64,000 nt of DNA from Saprospirales bacterium (GCA_016703765.1 JADJBL010000002.1:186001-250000), one strand, 5' to 3'. Numbered from the stretch's first letter, positions 1 through 9,617 are shown. The notes: a model not told the origin generated them from the sequence alone. A program made the numbers and translations.

Positions 1-2
1 GG

Positions 3-110
3 GGCGAGCTGGATGTTCGCTTCCTGAAAACCCCGGAGGGATTTACCGATATATGGCTCTGCGGCCCGACCCAGCTCGTGTTTGAAGGAAGTTTCTCTCT
101 TCCGGGCTAA
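3..110 (+). CDS. dapF: Diaminopimelate epimerase, C-terminal end (partial)
   Basis: The window opens inside this gene. Only the last 35 codons are visible; the frame enters at base 3 and ends at a TAA at 108-110. The tail contains IWLCGPTQLVFEG, which resembles the final strand of DapF, where a GPA-like turn is followed by V(F/Y)xG. DapF interconverts LL- and meso-diaminopimelate in the cytoplasm for lysine and peptidoglycan synthesis. The catalytic cysteines lie outside the window, so the name rests on the C-terminal motif only. The gene converges on the minus-strand TPR gene with only 3 bases between the stops. Confidence 0.6.
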   Translation, partial: GELDVRFLKTPEGFTDIWLCGPTQLVFEGSFSLPG

Positions 111-113
111 GCC

Positions 114-440
114 TTACTCTTCAAAATCTTCTTCCGAAATCTCCATTTTCGCGCCCGACAGCTCGTTGTAAGCGTGGCGGTCTCCGGCCAGGTTGGCAAC
201 CTCCATGCCGGCCTTATAAACCGAAACGGCTTGGTCGATATCCTGCTTTCGCAGGTACAATTTTCCTAAATGGTAATACAGACCCACGTATCCCGGATTG
301 GATTCCCGGAGGGACAAATAGTATTCCAGGGCCTTGTCGTCGTTGCCCAATCCCTCATACTCTTTCGCCAACGCAAAAAGCAGGAAGGAGTCTTTGGGGG
401 AGGATTCGAGGAGCTGCAGGAGTTGATCGAGACGAGCCAT
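114..440 (-). CDS. Small tetratricopeptide (TPR) repeat protein
   Basis: A 108-residue soluble protein without signal peptide. Residues 15-85 form two clear TPR helix pairs: FALAKEYEGLGNDDKALEYY and LYYHLGKLYLRKQDIDQAV show the W/L-G-Y-A-x-P spacing of the family. The C-terminus is acidic (EISEEDFEE). TPRs bind partner proteins; the partner cannot be told from sequence. It lies downstream of the Tex gene on the same strand, but a 95-base palindromic repeat separates them, so co-transcription is doubtful. Length and composition match the short cytoplasmic TPR proteins common in Bacteroidota. Confidence 0.8.
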   Translation of the reverse strand: MARLDQLLQLLESSPKDSFLLFALAKEYEGLGNDDKALEYYLSLRESNPGYVGLYYHLGKLYLRKQDIDQAVSVYKAGMEVANLAGDRHAYNELSGAKMEISEEDFEE

Positions 441-442
441 TA

Positions 443-538
443 TTAAAGTTTAGAGGTTTAGTGGGTTTAGAAGGTTTAGAGGATTTAGAAAGGAAAGTAG
501 ACTAAACCTCCTAAACTTTCTAAACCTCCTAAACCTTA
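443..538. repeat. Palindrome of TTTAGA-type tandem words
   Basis: The left arm repeats degenerate words of the form GGTTTAGA; the right arm is its reverse complement (CTAAACCTC words), so the whole can fold into a long imperfect hairpin. It fills the gap between the Tex and TPR genes and reaches the Tex stop codon. The same word family recurs at 38803-38911 and 50849-50940. Confidence 0.85.
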
Positions 539-2661
539 AAGCGAAGCTTCCTTCATCGACAGATTCACCCGTTTTCTAGCCAGGTCCACGTCCAGCACTT
601 TGACCAGGACTTCCTGCTGGAGGGAGACCACGTCGGTCGGGTTTTTGACGAAGGTATTGGCCAGTTGGGAAATATGGACCAGTCCGTCCTGCTTGACGCC
701 GATATCGACAAACACGCCGAAGTTGGTAATGTTGGTGACGATGCCCGGCAACAACATGCCGGTGCGGAGGTCTTCGAGGGTGTGCACTTCCCTTGAAAAT
801 TCAAAGGTGCGGGCCTCGCCCCGGGGATCGAGCCCGGGTTTGGCGAGCTCCTTGAGGATATCGTTGATGGTGGGCAGTCCCACATTTCCGGAAATATACA
901 ATTTGGGGTCGATCTTGCGCTGGAGCTCCTTGCCGCCGACCAGCTCTTCGACGCTGCAGCCCAGGTCCTTTGCCATGCGCAGGACGATGGAGTAGCTTTC
1001 CGGGTGTACAGCAGTGTTGTCCAGAGGGTGCTTGCCCTCGCGGATGCGCAGGAAGCCCGCGCTCAGTTCGAAGGCCTTGTCGCCCATGCGAGGCACTTTT
1101 TTCAGTTCCTCCCGGGAGCGGAAAGCCCCGTTTTCGGAGCGGAACTGCACGATATTTTGGGCCAGCGCGGGCCCCAGGCCCGACACATAGGTCAGCAAGT
1201 GTTTACTGGCGGTGTTGACGTTGATGCCCACCCTGTTTACGCAGCTCTCCACCACCCGGTCGAGGCTCTCGCGGAGCTGCACCTGGTTGACGTCGTGCTG
1301 GTATTGGCCCACGCCGATGGATTTGGCTTCGATCTTGACCAGTTCGGCCAGGGGGTCCATCAAACGGCGGCCGATGGAAACGGCGCCGCGAACCGTGAGG
1401 TCCTGGTCGGGAAATTCCTCCCGGGCCACCTCGGAGGCGGAATAGATCGAGGCGCCGCTTTCGTTGACGAGAAAAACGGGAATGCGGGAGGCAAAGGAGG
1501 CGGTTCTCAGGAGCGAGATCGTTTCCCTGCCTGCGGTGCCGTTGCCCACGGCGATGGCTTCGAGTTGGTGTTTTTCGACCAGTTTTTCAATACTGGAAAG
1601 CGTCTCTTCCACCTTCAACTGGGGCGGGTGGGGATAGACGACGGAGGTGTGAAGCAGGTCGCCGAATTCATTGAGGACCACAACCTTGCAGCCCGTTCGA
1701 AAGCCGGGATCGAGCCCGAGCACCCGCTTTTGCCCGATAGGAGGGGCCATGAGCAGTTGGCGGAGGTTTTCGGCAAAAACGAGGATGGCCTCTTTGTCGG
1801 CTTTTTCTTTGGAACTATTCCGAAATTCCGTCTCGATAGATGGCGCCAGCAGGCGCTCGTAGCCATCGCGGATGGCCTCCTTCACCTCCGATGCGCAGGG
1901 ACTGATGGGCACGAGATACATCCGGTCGAGGGTAGACAGCGCTTCCTCCGGATCGGGTTCGATGACCAGGCGCAGGAAACCCTCCTCTTCTCCCCGGCGC
2001 ATGGCCAGCAGGCGGTGAGAGGGGCATTTCTGCAGGGGCTCCTCAAACTGGAAATAATCGCGGTATTTGGCGCCTTCCTCCTCCTTCCCCTGGCCACTTT
2101 GGAGCGGATGACCGCTCCCTTGCGGAAGTAATGGCGCACCTTGTTCCGGGCCCTTTCGTCCTCGTTCACCCATTCCGCGATGATATCGCGGGCGCCTTGC
2201 AGTGCGGATTCGATATCGGGTACGGCTTCGGTAATATAGGCCTTAGCCAGTTCGTCGGGTCTCGATTTGGTTTGTTTGAAAATGGCCTGTGCCAGGGGTT
2301 CGAGGCCCTTTTCGCGTGCCGTGTCGGCGCGGGTTTTCCGCTTCTTCTTGTATGGCAGGTAAATATCCTCCAGTTCGGTAGGGTCGTAGCATTGCTCGAT
2401 CCGCTTGCGGAGTTCCTCGGTCAGTTTCCCCTGCTCTTCGATAGATTGCAAGACAAAGACCTTGCGATCTTCCAGGTCCCGGAGTTTTTTCCATTGCTGC
2501 TGGATCTCGGCGATCTGCACTTCGTCGAGCGAGCCGGTGCGCTCCTTGCGGTAGCGTGCGATAAACGGAATGGTGGCTCCTTCTTCGAAAAGCAAAATGG
2601 TTTGCCGGACGGAAGATTCGGGGAGTTGGAGGGTTTGGGAGATAAGTTTGGGGATGATCAT
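536..2661 (-). CDS. tex: Tex-family S1 RNA-binding protein (frameshifted in this sequence)
   Basis: Two overlapping reading frames (1882-2661 and 536-2173) together encode one Tex protein of about 709 residues, close to the usual 700-780. The N-terminal part carries the Tex helical region (IPFIARYRKERTGSLDE). The second frame carries the YqgF/RuvC-like domain (VLGLDPGFRTGCK), a helix-hairpin-helix block (NTASKHLLTYVSGLGPALA) and a C-terminal S1 domain (GIVTNITNFGVFVDIG). Tex proteins bind nucleic acid and act in transcription and RNA metabolism in the cytoplasm. The frame changes near 2085-2092, after SKVARG; one missing base in the local GGGG-AA run restores continuity. The break is probably a sequence error. 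The gene lies 3 bases downstream of the E1 gene and may be co-transcribed with it. Confidence 0.88.
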
Positions 2662-2664
2662 TTT

Positions 2665-5060
2665 TTATAATTCCGGAAACCGCTTCGGCTCCGCCTCCCG
2701 CATTAAATTATAGATTGTTTCAAACACGTCTTCCGGATTGGGTTTGGAGAAATAATCTCCATCCGATCCGAAGGGGGGGCGGTGGGCTTTGGCCGTCAGG
2801 GTGACCGGCTGGGAGTCGAGGTAGCGATAGCCGCCCTGTACTTCGAGGACTTCGCGGAGCATATAGGCCGTGCCGCCGCCGGGCACGTCTTCGTCCATAA
2901 AGACGATGCGGCCGGTTTTTCGGAGGGATTCGACGATGGATTGGTTGAGGTCGAAAGGCAGGAGGGTTTGCACGTCGATCAATTCGACGGAGATGCCCGC
3001 CTTTTTGAGGAGCTCGATGCCCGCCTGGGCTATCCGGATGGAGGAACCGTAGGTGACGAGGGTCAGGTCGCTACCTTCCTGGAGGATTTCCGAAATTCCG
3101 AGGGGGACGGTGTATTCCCCCATATTGTCGGGCAGGGTTTCCTTGAGGCGGTATCCGTTGAGGCATTCGATCACCAGGCCGGGGTCGTCGGATTGTAGGA
3201 GGGTGTTGTACATGCCCACTGCCTGGACCATGTTTCTGGCACGCAGACGTACATACCGCGAAGTGCCCCGAGCAGCATCCCGATGGGGGAGCCGGCGTGC
3301 CAGATGCCTTCCAGCCTGTGGCCGCGGGTGCGGATGATGGCCGGCGCCTGCTGAATGCCGTTGGTGCGGTACCGGAGGGTGGCCAGGTCGTCGCTGAGCG
3401 GTTCGAGGCCGTAGATGAGGTAGTCGAGGTACTGGATCTCGGCGAGGGGCCGGAGTCCGCGCATGGCCATTCCGATGGCTTGGCCCATGATGGTCCACTC
3501 CCGGATGCCGGTGTCGAAGAGGCGCTCTTCGCCATATTTGGCCTGGAGGCCTGAAAATCCCTGGTTTACATCGCCGATCTTGCCCACATCCTCACCGAAA
3601 GCCAAAAATTCGGGGTATTTAGAAAAGGCGAAGTCGAAAAATGCATTCAGCACTTCGTATCCGTTCTTGTGGGGCGAGTTTTCGTTGAAAACGGGCGGCA
3701 CGACCGGTATGCGGAGCGCGGAGCGGGGGGAGCTGCTGTACAGATGGGTTTCGTAGCGGTTGGAGGCTTTTTGTCCGGCCTCTACCAGCCAACGTTTGAG
3801 TTCGTCGAGGGCAGGATGCTGCTCGCCCAGGGTGGCGAACACCACGCGCCTGGCATTTTGCACCACTTCGAAGAACAGGGGATTGAGCAGGTTTTTCAGC
3901 TCCTTGTGCAGGTGAGCAACCTCGGGAAAATCCATTTTGCCGTACAAGCCGTCGAGGTAATGAACAGCCTGCTGGACGGGCTCCATATAGGCTTTCCAGG
4001 CCTTGTCGCGGCATTGCCGGACGTATATTTTCGCTTCTTTCTCCAGTTCGTCCAATTGTGAGGCTCCGGCAAGCCCTTCCCGGATCATCCACTCGCGCAT
4101 TTTCAGGATACAGTCGTGGTCGCGCTCCCATTGCAGGCGCTGGGGAGATTTATATCGTTCGTGCGAGCCGGAGGTGGAATGCCCCTGTGGCTGGGTCAGT
4201 TCCTGGATATGGAACAGGGCCGGGATATGGGTTTGGCGGACTTTGGCCAGGCCTTTTTCGTACAATTCGCAGAGGGCGGTGTAATCCCAACCCTTGCACG
4301 TATATATATCCATGCCTTCTCCGTTTTCGTCGAGTTGAAAACCGGCAAGGGCCTTGGAGATGCTTTTTTTCACGGTTTGATAGTCGATGGGCACCGAAAT
4401 GCCGTACCCGTCGTCCCAGACCGAAATGGCCATGGGGACTTGCTGGACGGCGGCGGCGTTCATGGCTTCCCAGAAAACCCCTTCGGAGGTGCTGGCGTCG
4501 CCTATGGTGCAGAAACACACTTCATTTCCCTGGTGGGAGAAAGGGTTTTCCGAATGGAGGCCGGGGATGTTGCGGTATTTTTGGGAGGCCAGGGCCAGTC
4601 CGAGCGCCCGGGCCATTTGCCCGGCGGTGGGGGACATATCGGAGGAGATATTAAAGGAGTCGGTGTGATTGGTCCAATTGCCTTCGGGGTCGATGCTTGG
4701 GCTGGCAAAGTGGCTGTTCATCTGGCGTCCGCCGGAGAAGGGGTCGTTGTCGGGATCGGCGTAGAGCTGGGCGAAAAAGTCTTCGACGCTGCACAGGCCG
4801 AGGGCGAAGAGGAGGGTTTGGTCGCGGTAATAGCCCGAGCGCCAGTCGCCTTTGCGAAAGGCTTTGGCCAGGGCGACCTGGGGCACCTCTTTGCCGTCGC
4901 CGATGATCCCGAATTTGGCTTTACCGGTGAGCACTTCTTTTCGGGCGAGGAGGCTGGCTTCCCGGCTGATGCAACAAACGCGGTAATCGTGGATGACCTC
5001 CTGAATATAGGCTTCCTCTTTTTTCAGCCCGGAGGGCTTCGCAAGCGGGTTTTCCAACAT
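2665..5060 (-). CDS. 2-oxoacid dehydrogenase E1, fused alpha-beta subunits (frameshifted)
   Basis: Frames 3171-5060 and 2665-3498 join into one protein of about 799 residues. The alpha half has the thiamine diphosphate motif GDASTSEG...EAMNAA (about residues 188-205). The beta half starts near residue 470 ([20 protein letters not shown]) and ends with the transketolase C-terminal fold ([13 protein letters not shown]). Single-chain E1 enzymes of this length are common in Bacteroidota and decarboxylate a 2-oxoacid, passing the acyl group to lipoyl-E2; the substrate (branched-chain or other) is not clear from sequence. The frame breaks near 3237-3241 between VCVP and RNMVQAVG; one extra C in GTGCCAGAAAC repairs it, so a deletion error is likely. 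E2 and E3 are not in the window. Confidence 0.85.
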
Positions 5061-5128
5061 AACGGTGGTGATTATTGGATTTATTTGGCAGGGTATTTCA
5101 AAATTCCCGGCGAACCGGGATCATTCCG

Positions 5129-5154
5129 CAAATATAAGGGATAATCATTAACAA
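5129..5154 (-). promoter_or_regulatory. Candidate promoter of the E1-tex genes
   Basis: On the minus strand a TATATTTG (5136-5129) fits the Bacteroidota -7 element TAnnTTTG. A TTG at 5154-5152 lies 15 bases upstream, slightly short of the usual spacing. It lies 69 bases before the E1 start and faces the plus-strand promoter at 5208. Confidence 0.4.
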
Positions 5155-5207
5155 CTCATTAACCTCGCAGCTTATGGGAAGGGGTTCCATCATTCCTCAT
5201 AAAGCCG

Positions 5208-5215
5208 TACTTTTG
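5208..5215 (+). promoter_or_regulatory. Candidate -7 element for the DUF1573 gene
   Basis: TACTTTTG is an exact TAnnTTTG match 28 bases upstream of the start codon. No convincing -33 TTTG is seen at the usual distance, so support is moderate. Confidence 0.5.
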
Positions 5216-5242
5216 GAGCGTTGTTAAAAAACAAAAAATTAC

Positions 5243-5710
5243 ATGGTGATGAAAAAATTCCTTTCCGCTTTAACTTTTACGGTACTGGCTACTGTATGGA
5301 TGTCCGCTCAGGTTACCGTTTCGCCGACTCCTGCCCCTGTTGATGAGAACGGCCCGGTCATGACGCTGGAGACCACCGAGATCGATTATGGAAAGATCGA
5401 GCAGGGTGCAGATCCGTACCGCGTGTTCAAATTTACGAATACGGGCAAAGCGCCCCTGGTGATCGAAACCGCCAAAGGAAGCTGCGGCTGTACGGTACCT
5501 ACCTTTCCGAAAGAACCCATCTCTCCGAGCGAGTCCGGCGAAATCAAGGTACGCTACGACACAAACCGGGTGGGCAAATTCACCAAGACGGTGACCCTGA
5601 CCACGAACGAAGGCGTTCAGACGCGTACGCTGCGCATTTCGGGCGAGGTGACCGCCAAGCCGACCGAGCCGGATGGCGTGCCGGCCAGCACGGGTGGCTT
5701 CAATAACTGA
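5243..5710 (+). CDS. DUF1573 family exported protein
   Basis: 155 residues. A signal peptide (MVMKKFLSALTFTVLATVW, cut near SAQ) leads to an Ig-like DUF1573 domain: IDYGKIEQG, FKFTNTGKAPLVI, GSCGCTVP and VRYDTNRVGKFTKTVTL are the usual family blocks. Such proteins sit in the periplasm or at the cell surface of Bacteroidota; the biochemical role is unknown. The start could be either Met at 5243 or the MKK Met two codons on (5249). It has its own upstream promoter candidate and a strong terminator just after the stop, so it is probably monocistronic. Confidence 0.88.
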   Translation: MVMKKFLSALTFTVLATVWMSAQVTVSPTPAPVDENGPVMTLETTEIDYGKIEQGADPYRVFKFTNTGKAPLVIETAKGSCGCTVPTFPKEPISPSESGEIKVRYDTNRVGKFTKTVTLTTNEGVQTRTLRISGEVTAKPTEPDGVPASTGGFNN

Positions 5711-5730
5711 TCGCAAACCCAACAGCATAA

Positions 5731-5773
5731 AAAGAGAGCCCTGTCGCGCTGAGCGGCAGGGCTCTCTTTTTTT
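5731..5773 (+). terminator. Rho-independent terminator after the DUF1573 gene
   Basis: AGAGAGCCCTG and CAGGGCTCTCT form an 11-bp stem around a short loop and are followed by a run of eight T residues. Confidence 0.9.
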
Positions 5774-6312
5774 TACCCCAAAAAGAAAACCCTTGCTTCA
5801 GGGAAGCAAGGGCCTCTAACCCAAACAAATAAACACAAAAACTACTTTTTAGTACTGCAAAAATACGCAATTCCTTGAAAAAGGCAAACCGGAACCGAAA
5901 AAAAGAGGCGCTTCCCGACCGAAAAGGCTGGAAACCCTGACCCTCAAGGGGGTACCGGCATTTGATAAAGTATTCTTGCAATGTGTTCCCAGTAAGATGT
6001 TGATGGTCAAAATCATCCTTTTTTTGATTAGAAAAAGGGCGTTTTCCATCTATTGATTACAAAAAAGGGCCTAGTTGATTTATAAAAAAAAATATACGAC
6101 ATAGTAAATATCTTACATTTTCTCTTTGGGAAAAATTGCTGAACTTTGTAATCCTTCTCGCGCAATACGCGAAAATACTGCATTTTTTGCCATTAGAGCG
6201 GGGACGTCCGTTGAGGATTGACTCGCACTCCAACATCTTACTGATACATACGAGGTTACATCACACTAGACGGGTTTACTAGTGTATTTTTTCACCATTA
6301 GCATTATGGAGA
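5774..6312. other. AT-rich dnaA upstream region without a gene
   Basis: 539 bases with no credible coding sequence. A hairpin lies at 5789-5811 (CCCTTGCTTC / GAAGCAAGGG). The stretch 6000-6160 is AT-rich. I looked for DnaA boxes (TTATCCACA-like) and saw none, so no origin is claimed. A TTTG at 6125 and a GAACTTTG at 6141 resemble promoter parts but are too close together. Confidence 0.5.
6263..6292 (+). terminator. dnaA: Terminator-like hairpin in the dnaA leader
   Basis: ACACTAG (6263-6269) pairs with CTAGTGT (6279-6285) over a 9-base loop and is followed by ATTTTTTC. It ends 20 bases before the dnaA start, so it could act as an attenuator on dnaA rather than as the end of another gene. Confidence 0.45.
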
Positions 6313-7758
6313 ATGGTTAGGGACCATACTACCGTATGGGATAGTTGTCTGCACACTATCCGGAAGAACGTCAATTCGCAAAGCTTTAAAACCTGGTTTG
6401 AGCCGATCAAGCCCGTACGGCTCGTGGAGAATGCCCTGACCATACAGGTGCCCAACAAGTTCTTCTATGAATGGTTGGAAGAACACTACGTGTCCTTGCT
6501 GAAGATGACCATCCGCAAAGAGCTGGGCGACAAAGGCCGCCTGGAATACCAGATATTGATGAATCAGGCCGAAGAACGCCGCAAAGTCAGGGTTCAGGCC
6601 CCGATGGAAGTGGCTGCGGGCGTCGGCAACGGACAGCCGGAGGGCTATGCCCCGGGCATGGTGGATGCCCAATATATCAAAAACCCCTTCGTCATTCCGG
6701 GTATCAAAAAGATCAAGGTCGACCCGCAACTCAACCCCGCCTATACCCTCGAAACCTTTATCGAAGGAGATTGCAACCGCCTGGCGCGCTCGGCGGGCAT
6801 CGCCGTGGCCCGCAATCCGGGCGGCACGGCCTTCAACCCCCTGATCATCTTCGGCGATGTCGGCCTCGGCAAAACCCACCTGGCCCACGCCATCGGGAGC
6901 GAGGTCATGCAGAAGCACCCCGAAAAACAGGTGCTCTACGTGTCGTCCGACAAGTTTACCAACCAGATCATCGAGTCCATCCGCAACAACGCGGTGAGCG
7001 ACTTCGTCAATTTCTACCAGATGGCCGACGTCCTCATCGTCGACGACATCCAGTTTTTGTCCAACAAACTGAAAACCCAGGAGATCTTTTTCAATATTTT
7101 CAACCAAATCCACCAACAGGGAAAGCAGATCATACTCACCTCCGACCGTCCGCCCAAAGACATGGACGGGATCGAGGAACGGCTGATCTCCCGCTTCAAG
7201 TGGGGCCTGTCCGCAGACTTACAGATACCGGATTTTGAAACCCGCATGGCCATCCTGGAGGCCCGCATGGGCCGGGAAGGGGTGGACCTGCCGCAGAGCG
7301 TGCTCGAGTTCATTTGCTACAACATTCGCAACAACATCCGCGAACTGGAAGGGGTGCTCATCTCTATGGTGGCGCAATCCTCCCTCAACCGCCGCGAGAT
7401 CGACCTCGATCTGGCCAAAGAAGTGGTCAAGAACTTCGTCACGGAGATCAATAAGGAGATCACCATCGAGTTTATCCAGCAGCTCGTGGCCGATCATTTC
7501 AGCGTGCCCGTCGAAAAACTGGCCGGGGAGACCCGCAAGCGCCAGATCGTGATCGCGCGCCAGCTATCCATGTTCCTGGCCAAAAACCTGACCGACAAAT
7601 CCCTCAAAGCCATCGGCGAGCGCTTCGGCGGCCGCGACCACAGCACCGTCATATACTCCTGCAAAACCGTGCAGGACCTGCTCGACACCGACATGATCTT
7701 CAAGGAGACCGTGGCGGAGCTGGAGAAGAAGATCAGGCTGTCGTTGAATGAAAAATAG
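6313..7758 (+). CDS. dnaA: Chromosomal replication initiator DnaA
   Basis: 481 residues, usual length. Domain I starts at once (VWDSCLHTIRKNVNSQSFKTWFEPIKP). The AAA+ domain has Walker A GDVGLGKTHL (about residue 180) and Walker B VLIVDDIQFL (about 238). The C-terminal DNA-binding domain ends with the signature RDHSTVIYSCKTV. DnaA binds origin DNA with ATP and opens the duplex. The start at 6313 is the first Met after an in-frame stop (the earlier ATG at 6306 leads straight to TAG). A hairpin with a T-run precedes it and a palindromic repeat follows the stop directly. Confidence 0.97.
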   Translation: MVRDHTTVWDSCLHTIRKNVNSQSFKTWFEPIKPVRLVENALTIQVPNKFFYEWLEEHYVSLLKMTIRKELGDKGRLEYQILMNQAEERRKVRVQAPMEVAAGVGNGQPEGYAPGMVDAQYIKNPFVIPGIKKIKVDPQLNPAYTLETFIEGDCNRLARSAGIAVARNPGGTAFNPLIIFGDVGLGKTHLAHAIGSEVMQKHPEKQVLYVSSDKFTNQIIESIRNNAVSDFVNFYQMADVLIVDDIQFLSNKLKTQEIFFNIFNQIHQQGKQIILTSDRPPKDMDGIEERLISRFKWGLSADLQIPDFETRMAILEARMGREGVDLPQSVLEFICYNIRNNIRELEGVLISMVAQSSLNRREIDLDLAKEVVKNFVTEINKEITIEFIQQLVADHFSVPVEKLAGETRKRQIVIARQLSMFLAKNLTDKSLKAIGERFGGRDHSTVIYSCKTVQDLLDTDMIFKETVAELEKKIRLSLNEK

Positions 7759-7827
7759 TGATTGGTGACTGGTGACTAGTGACTGGTATTGTTACAAGTC
7801 ACTAGTCACCAGTCACCAATCACTAAA
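7759..7827. repeat. Palindrome of GTGACTGGT-type words after dnaA
   Basis: Repeated GACTGGT/GACTAGT words run for about 30 bases and are mirrored as their reverse complement (AGTCACTAGTCACCAGTCAC). The unit begins at the dnaA stop and could fold into a long hairpin. Related copies lie at 9884-9926, 10853-10928 and 33725-33873. Confidence 0.85.
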
Positions 7828-7874
7828 CCAAATCTTCCCATGGGTGTTCTCCTTCTCAAAATACCACCCATACC

Positions 7875-9131
7875 ATGCCTCTTCGCGCCTTTGCCTTCCT
7901 GGCTGTTTTCCTCGGGATTATTTTTGCCATCGATTGGTATGTCTTTCAGGGCATCCGGACGCTGACGGCGCCGATGCAGCCTGCCGCCTTGCGCAAGGGG
8001 CTGCGCTGGGCGTATTGGGTGATCAGTATCGGGCTTCCGGCGCTGATGTTTTTCGCCCTGTTTACCGCAGACCGCTCCAAGGGGATCACGCCGTTGATGT
8101 CCTATTCCGCTTCGTTTTTCATCACCCTGTTCGTCACGAAGCTGGTCTTCCTGGTGGTGTTGTTCGGAGGGGATATCGCACGGGTGGTGGAAGGGGTGGT
8201 TAACAGGATAAAAGGTCCGGCGGAAGAGACGGCTTTTCTGCCCGAGCGCCGGCGCTTTGTCAGCATGCTGGCCCTCGGTATCGCCTCGATTCCGTTTGCT
8301 TCCTTTTTATATGGCATTGCCAAGGGGAAATACCTCTACAAGGTGCACCGCCACACGCTGTTTTTCGACGACCTACCCACGGCGTTCGACGGTTTTACCA
8401 TTACGCAGATTTCCGACGTGCATTCTGGAAGCTTCGACGACCAGGAAGCCGTGCGCCGGGGCGTGGAAATGGCCCAGGCCCAGCAGTCCGACCTGTTCGT
8501 ATTCACCGGCGACCTGGTGAACAATGCCGCCATCGAATTCGAGCCCTACCTGGAGATGTTCAAGCAACTCCGGGCGCCCTTCGGGCAATTTTCCATTTTC
8601 GGCAACCACGACTACGGCGATTACACGCCCTGGCCCACAGAAGAGGACAAGGTTGCCAACCTGGATCGTTTGAAGGAATACCATCGGCAGGCCGGTTTCC
8701 GGCTGCTCCTCGACGAGCATGTGATGATCGAAAAGGACGGTCAGCAACTAGCCTTGCTCGGCGTGGAGAACTGGGGCGTCGGCTTCGGCAAGCGGGGCGA
8801 TCTGAAAAAGGCCTCCGAGGGCCTTCCGCAAGACACTTTCAAGATCCTCCTTTCGCACGACCCCACCCATTGGGACCACGAGGTCAAATCGTTCGACAAC
8901 CCCGTGCAGCTCACGCTTTCGGGCCATACCCACGGCATGCAGGTGGGGCTGGAGATACCCGGTTTTCGCTGGAGCCCCAGCCAGTACCGCTACCCCAAAT
9001 GGGCCGGCGTGTACGAGGAGGCCGGCAGGATGCTGCACATCAACCGCGGATTTGGTTTCCTCGGTTTTTCGGGGAGGGTAGGTATTTGGCCGGAGATTAC
9101 GGTGTTGGAGTTGAAAAAACGCGTGTCGTAG
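7875..9131 (+). CDS. Membrane-anchored metallophosphoesterase (YkuE/YaeI type)
   Basis: 418 residues. The N-terminal 150 residues hold about four hydrophobic segments (FAFLAVFLGIIFAIDWYVF, WVISIGLPALMFFALF, FFITLFVTKLVFLVVLF, MLALGIASIPFASFLYG). The catalytic domain follows with the calcineurin-like metal motifs ITQISDVHSG, TGDLVNN, FGNHDYG and SGHTHGMQ. It should hydrolyse a phosphomonoester or diester with two metal ions; lipid-linked substrates are known for relatives, but the substrate here is not visible. The gene stands alone between two repeats, one of which starts inside its stop codon. Confidence 0.88.
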   Translation: MPLRAFAFLAVFLGIIFAIDWYVFQGIRTLTAPMQPAALRKGLRWAYWVISIGLPALMFFALFTADRSKGITPLMSYSASFFITLFVTKLVFLVVLFGGDIARVVEGVVNRIKGPAEETAFLPERRRFVSMLALGIASIPFASFLYGIAKGKYLYKVHRHTLFFDDLPTAFDGFTITQISDVHSGSFDDQEAVRRGVEMAQAQQSDLFVFTGDLVNNAAIEFEPYLEMFKQLRAPFGQFSIFGNHDYGDYTPWPTEEDKVANLDRLKEYHRQAGFRLLLDEHVMIEKDGQQLALLGVENWGVGFGKRGDLKKASEGLPQDTFKILLSHDPTHWDHEVKSFDNPVQLTLSGHTHGMQVGLEIPGFRWSPSQYRYPKWAGVYEEAGRMLHINRGFGFLGFSGRVGIWPEITVLELKKRVS

Positions 9132-9240
9132 AGCCACGACACCTCGCGGCTCCGGTGCGGGTGAAGAAAACAGGAAAGCTTGACCCAAAGCGATAGGGCT
9201 CATTCACGAGGTCATTAGCCGCGAGGTGTCGCGGCTCTAC
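9128..9240. repeat. Inverted repeat with 24-base arms
   Basis: Arm 9128-9151 and arm 9217-9240 are reverse complements with a single mismatch; the spacer is 65 bases. The first arm contains the stop codon of the metallophosphoesterase gene. It is unlike the word-type palindromes nearby because the arms themselves are not tandem repeats. Confidence 0.8.
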
Positions 9241-9310
9241 GCGGGGTTATTGCTTCTTCCCCCAAATCCCGTATTTCTGGTGGTTAAGAAAGGGGAGCAG
9301 GTGAAGGGAG

Positions 9311-9378
9311 TTTTCGGTTTTCAGTGTTCAGTTTTCAGTTAATACAACTGAACATTGAAAACTGAAAATTAAAAACTA
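9311..9378. repeat. Palindrome of TTTTCAGT-type words
   Basis: TTTTCGG, TTTTCAGTG, TTCAGT and TTTTCAGTT follow each other, then the reverse complement (AACTGAACATTGAAAACTG). The hairpin lies between the metallophosphoesterase gene and the tRNA promoter. Confidence 0.8.
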
Positions 9379-9422
9379 ATGGGAACTTGTCGGCCCCCTT
9401 TCAAGTTTTTTCTCCGAAGCCC

Positions 9423-9453
9423 TTGCATAAGCTAAAGAGGATGCCTACTTTTG
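9423..9453 (+). promoter_or_regulatory. Promoter of the tRNA-Ser/tRNA-Pro unit
   Basis: TTG at 9423-9425 and TACTTTTG at 9446-9453 match the Bacteroidota TTG / TAnnTTTG promoter with a 20-base spacer. It ends 33 bases before the tRNA-Ser gene. Confidence 0.7.
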
Positions 9454-9486
9454 TCAGCCCAATCAAAAAAGTAGTTCAGCCAAACA

Positions 9487-9575
9487 GGTGAGATGGGTGA
9501 GCGGCTGAAACCAGCAGTTTGCTAAACTGCCGTACTGGGAAACTGGTACCGAGGGTTCGAATCCCTCTCTCACCG
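9487..9575 (+). tRNA. tRNA-Ser (anticodon GCT)
   Basis: Acceptor GGTGAGA pairs with TCTCACC. The anticodon arm CAGTTTGCTAAACTG presents GCT, reading AGC/AGU. A long variable arm (CGTACTGGGAAACTGGTACCG) and the T-arm GAGGGTTCGAATCCCTC confirm a class II serine tRNA. Discriminator G; CCA is not encoded. Confidence 0.95.
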
Positions 9576-9617
9576 CTTCTTTAGGCCGCCGAAGCATTAG
9601 CATAGGAGGCATCGTTT

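Noticed and set aside
2080..2095. Programmed -1 frameshift in tex
   Set aside because: Tex is made from one frame in other bacteria, and similar one-base breaks occur in many genes here, so error is simpler.
1004..2670. Plus-strand open frames opposite tex (375 and 179 codons)
   Set aside because: Antisense shadows of a GC-rich gene; no family resemblance, and they cross the tex frameshift without any feature of their own.
5700..6049. Two overlapping minus-strand frames in the dnaA upstream region
   Set aside because: They run through a terminator and a hairpin, are Phe-rich low-complexity sequence and resemble nothing known.
5774..6312. Replication origin upstream of dnaA
   Set aside because: The region is AT-rich but no cluster of DnaA boxes was found by eye, and dnaA is often far from the origin in Bacteroidota.
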